Of a stretch of DNA of 55,045 nucleotides, positions 54,319 through 55,045 are shown piece by piece (position 1 is the stretch's first letter; every line of letters starts with the position of its first letter). Under the pieces are notes generated by a model. The model did no database searches and was not told the origin of the DNA. It saw only the letters and a list, made by a program, of their open reading frames with translations. The translations under genes were made by a program, and so were the position numbers. The stretch covers positions 1 to 55,045 of the forward strand of contig JANXDW010000014.1 of the NCBI GenBank assembly GCA_025058515.1, written 5' to 3'. Source of the stretch: Aigarchaeota archaeon (lineage in GTDB: Archaea; Thermoproteota; Nitrososphaeria_A; Caldarchaeales; Wolframiiraptoraceae).

Positions 54319-55045
54319 ATGGTGTTAGAAGAGAAGAAGATTGTTGAAGTATTTGATACAGGTGGTCCGAGGCTTACGTTTAGTTATGGTCCTCAACATC
54401 CTGGAACAGGTCATTTTAGAATGATCGTAACTGTTAGTGGTGATACTGTTGTAGACCTTGAGCCTGACCCAGGTTTCGTTCATAGAGGTGAGGAGAAGAT
54501 GGCTGAGTACAAGACTTGGATAACGAACATACCTCATCTCGAGAGACCATCGATACTTGATGCAGTACACATGGTTCTCCCATACTGTATAGCAGTGGAG
54601 AAGTTGATGGAGGTTGATCCTCCTGAGAGAGCTAAATATCTTAGAACTATTGTAGCTGAATTAGATCGTATTGCAAGCCATCTCTACTGGTTCTCACTTT
54701 ACGGTGTCTTCCTAGGTCATACAACCATGTTTCTATGGTGTGTGAGTGATAGAGAGTATATACTGGATATTGCTCAATTGATAACTGGGCAGAGGTTTAC
54801 CCATGCATACCCTGTCCCTGGAGGTGTGAGGAATGATGCTCCGAAACAAGTTCCAAGAGAACTTGTTAAAGAGTTTAAGCTATATTATTCTAGAGTTCTT
54901 GGGAGAGAGCCTAAGCCAGATGAAGTGAGTGAAGATTTTAAGAAGTATGTTTACGCTGTAACAGAGTTGATGGATCTAAGACTTAACCACTATTACCAGA
55001 TGTTCTTTGATAGTGAGATATTTCTAGAGAGGACGAGAGGTATCG
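54319..55045 (+). CDS. nuoD: NADH/ferredoxin-quinone oxidoreductase subunit D (runs off the window)
   Basis: The first 242 residues of NuoD are visible from ATG 54319. The signature GPQHPGTGHFRMIV is followed by DPGFVHRGEEKMAEYKTWITNIPHLERPSILD. RIASHLYWFSLYGVFLGHTTMFLWC and ITGQRFTHAYPVPGGVRNDAP follow, both typical of the 49-kDa subunit that holds the quinone site. The end lies outside the window. It is the third gene of nuoBCD. Confidence 0.95.
   Translation, partial: MVLEEKKIVEVFDTGGPRLTFSYGPQHPGTGHFRMIVTVSGDTVVDLEPDPGFVHRGEEKMAEYKTWITNIPHLERPSILDAVHMVLPYCIAVEKLMEVDPPERAKYLRTIVAELDRIASHLYWFSLYGVFLGHTTMFLWCVSDREYILDIAQLITGQRFTHAYPVPGGVRNDAPKQVPRELVKEFKLYYSRVLGREPKPDEVSEDFKKYVYAVTELMDLRLNHYYQMFFDSEIFLERTRGI

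Noticed and set aside
1-55045. CRISPR array, insertion sequence or provirus
   Set aside because: I saw no regularly spaced repeats, transposase or integrase genes, or attachment-site duplications beside the tRNA.

Overview
This 55 kb window is from a thermophile-like archaeon. It has archaeal versions of ribosomal proteins L2 and S19, a thermosome subunit, RpoK, aIF2-beta, prefoldin alpha, FtsY, a proteasome beta subunit, archease, Hjc, TruD, Pth2, diphthine synthase and an intron-containing tRNA-Ser. The DNA is AT-rich and prefers AGA/AGG for Arg. Several start codons sit about 27-29 bases after a TATA-like element, which suggests leaderless transcripts, while a few genes have clear Shine-Dalgarno sites. 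The gene set (CTP-type riboflavin kinase with an HTH, archaeal PEP carboxylase, tRNA introns, scattered ribosomal genes) fits a TACK/Thermoproteota-type lineage. I cannot name the genus.

Layout. Positions 1-3000 hold surface polysaccharide genes: a cut-off glycosyltransferase, a GT2 glycosyltransferase and a flippase. A surface protein with two PPC-like domains and archease follow. From 4.9 to 8.6 kb are fragments of the S10 ribosomal operon (SPOUT methyltransferase, L2, S19) separated by a TrpB2. PEP carboxylase, a GC-rich probable structured RNA and tRNA-Ser(CGA) with one clear and one probable intron lie at 9.3-11.4 kb. From 11.4 to 28.5 kb is housekeeping metabolism: PGI/PMI, NadM, RtcA, SAM hydrolase, proteasome beta, riboflavin kinase/regulator, FAD synthetase, DphB fused to DUF357, sugar nucleotidyltransferase, Hjc, a class II HMG-CoA reductase, malic enzyme, a PAC2 chaperone, Hsp20, an AcuC-type deacetylase, an Lrp regulator and a HAD phosphatase.

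The most distinctive locus is 28.7-35.1 kb. Two tandem Tat-exported FAD reductases of the fumarate-reductase superfamily sit beside a protein that joins a four-helix b-type cytochrome, an internal twin-arginine segment, a CARDB-like domain and an FMN-binding domain with a flavinylation motif. ApbE flavin transferase follows. Together they look like a complete flavin-based electron-transfer chain from the quinone pool to extracytoplasmic acceptors. Riboflavin kinase and FAD synthetase are encoded 10 kb away, and a quinone-linked complex I module (nuoBCD) starts at the right edge.

The right part (35-53 kb) holds a PadR regulator, inositol-phosphate synthase, DUF763, RpoK and thermosome, a tiny ribbon-helix-helix gene, aIF2-beta, SAH hydrolase, prefoldin alpha, a MazG-like protein, a zinc alcohol dehydrogenase, an HTH-DUF4443 protein, FtsY, a membrane-anchored metzincin, DUF3786, a CinA-like protein, Pth2, TruD and a rhomboid protease. 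Six convergent gene pairs overlap at their 3' ends, so the genome is tightly packed apart from a few non-coding stretches.
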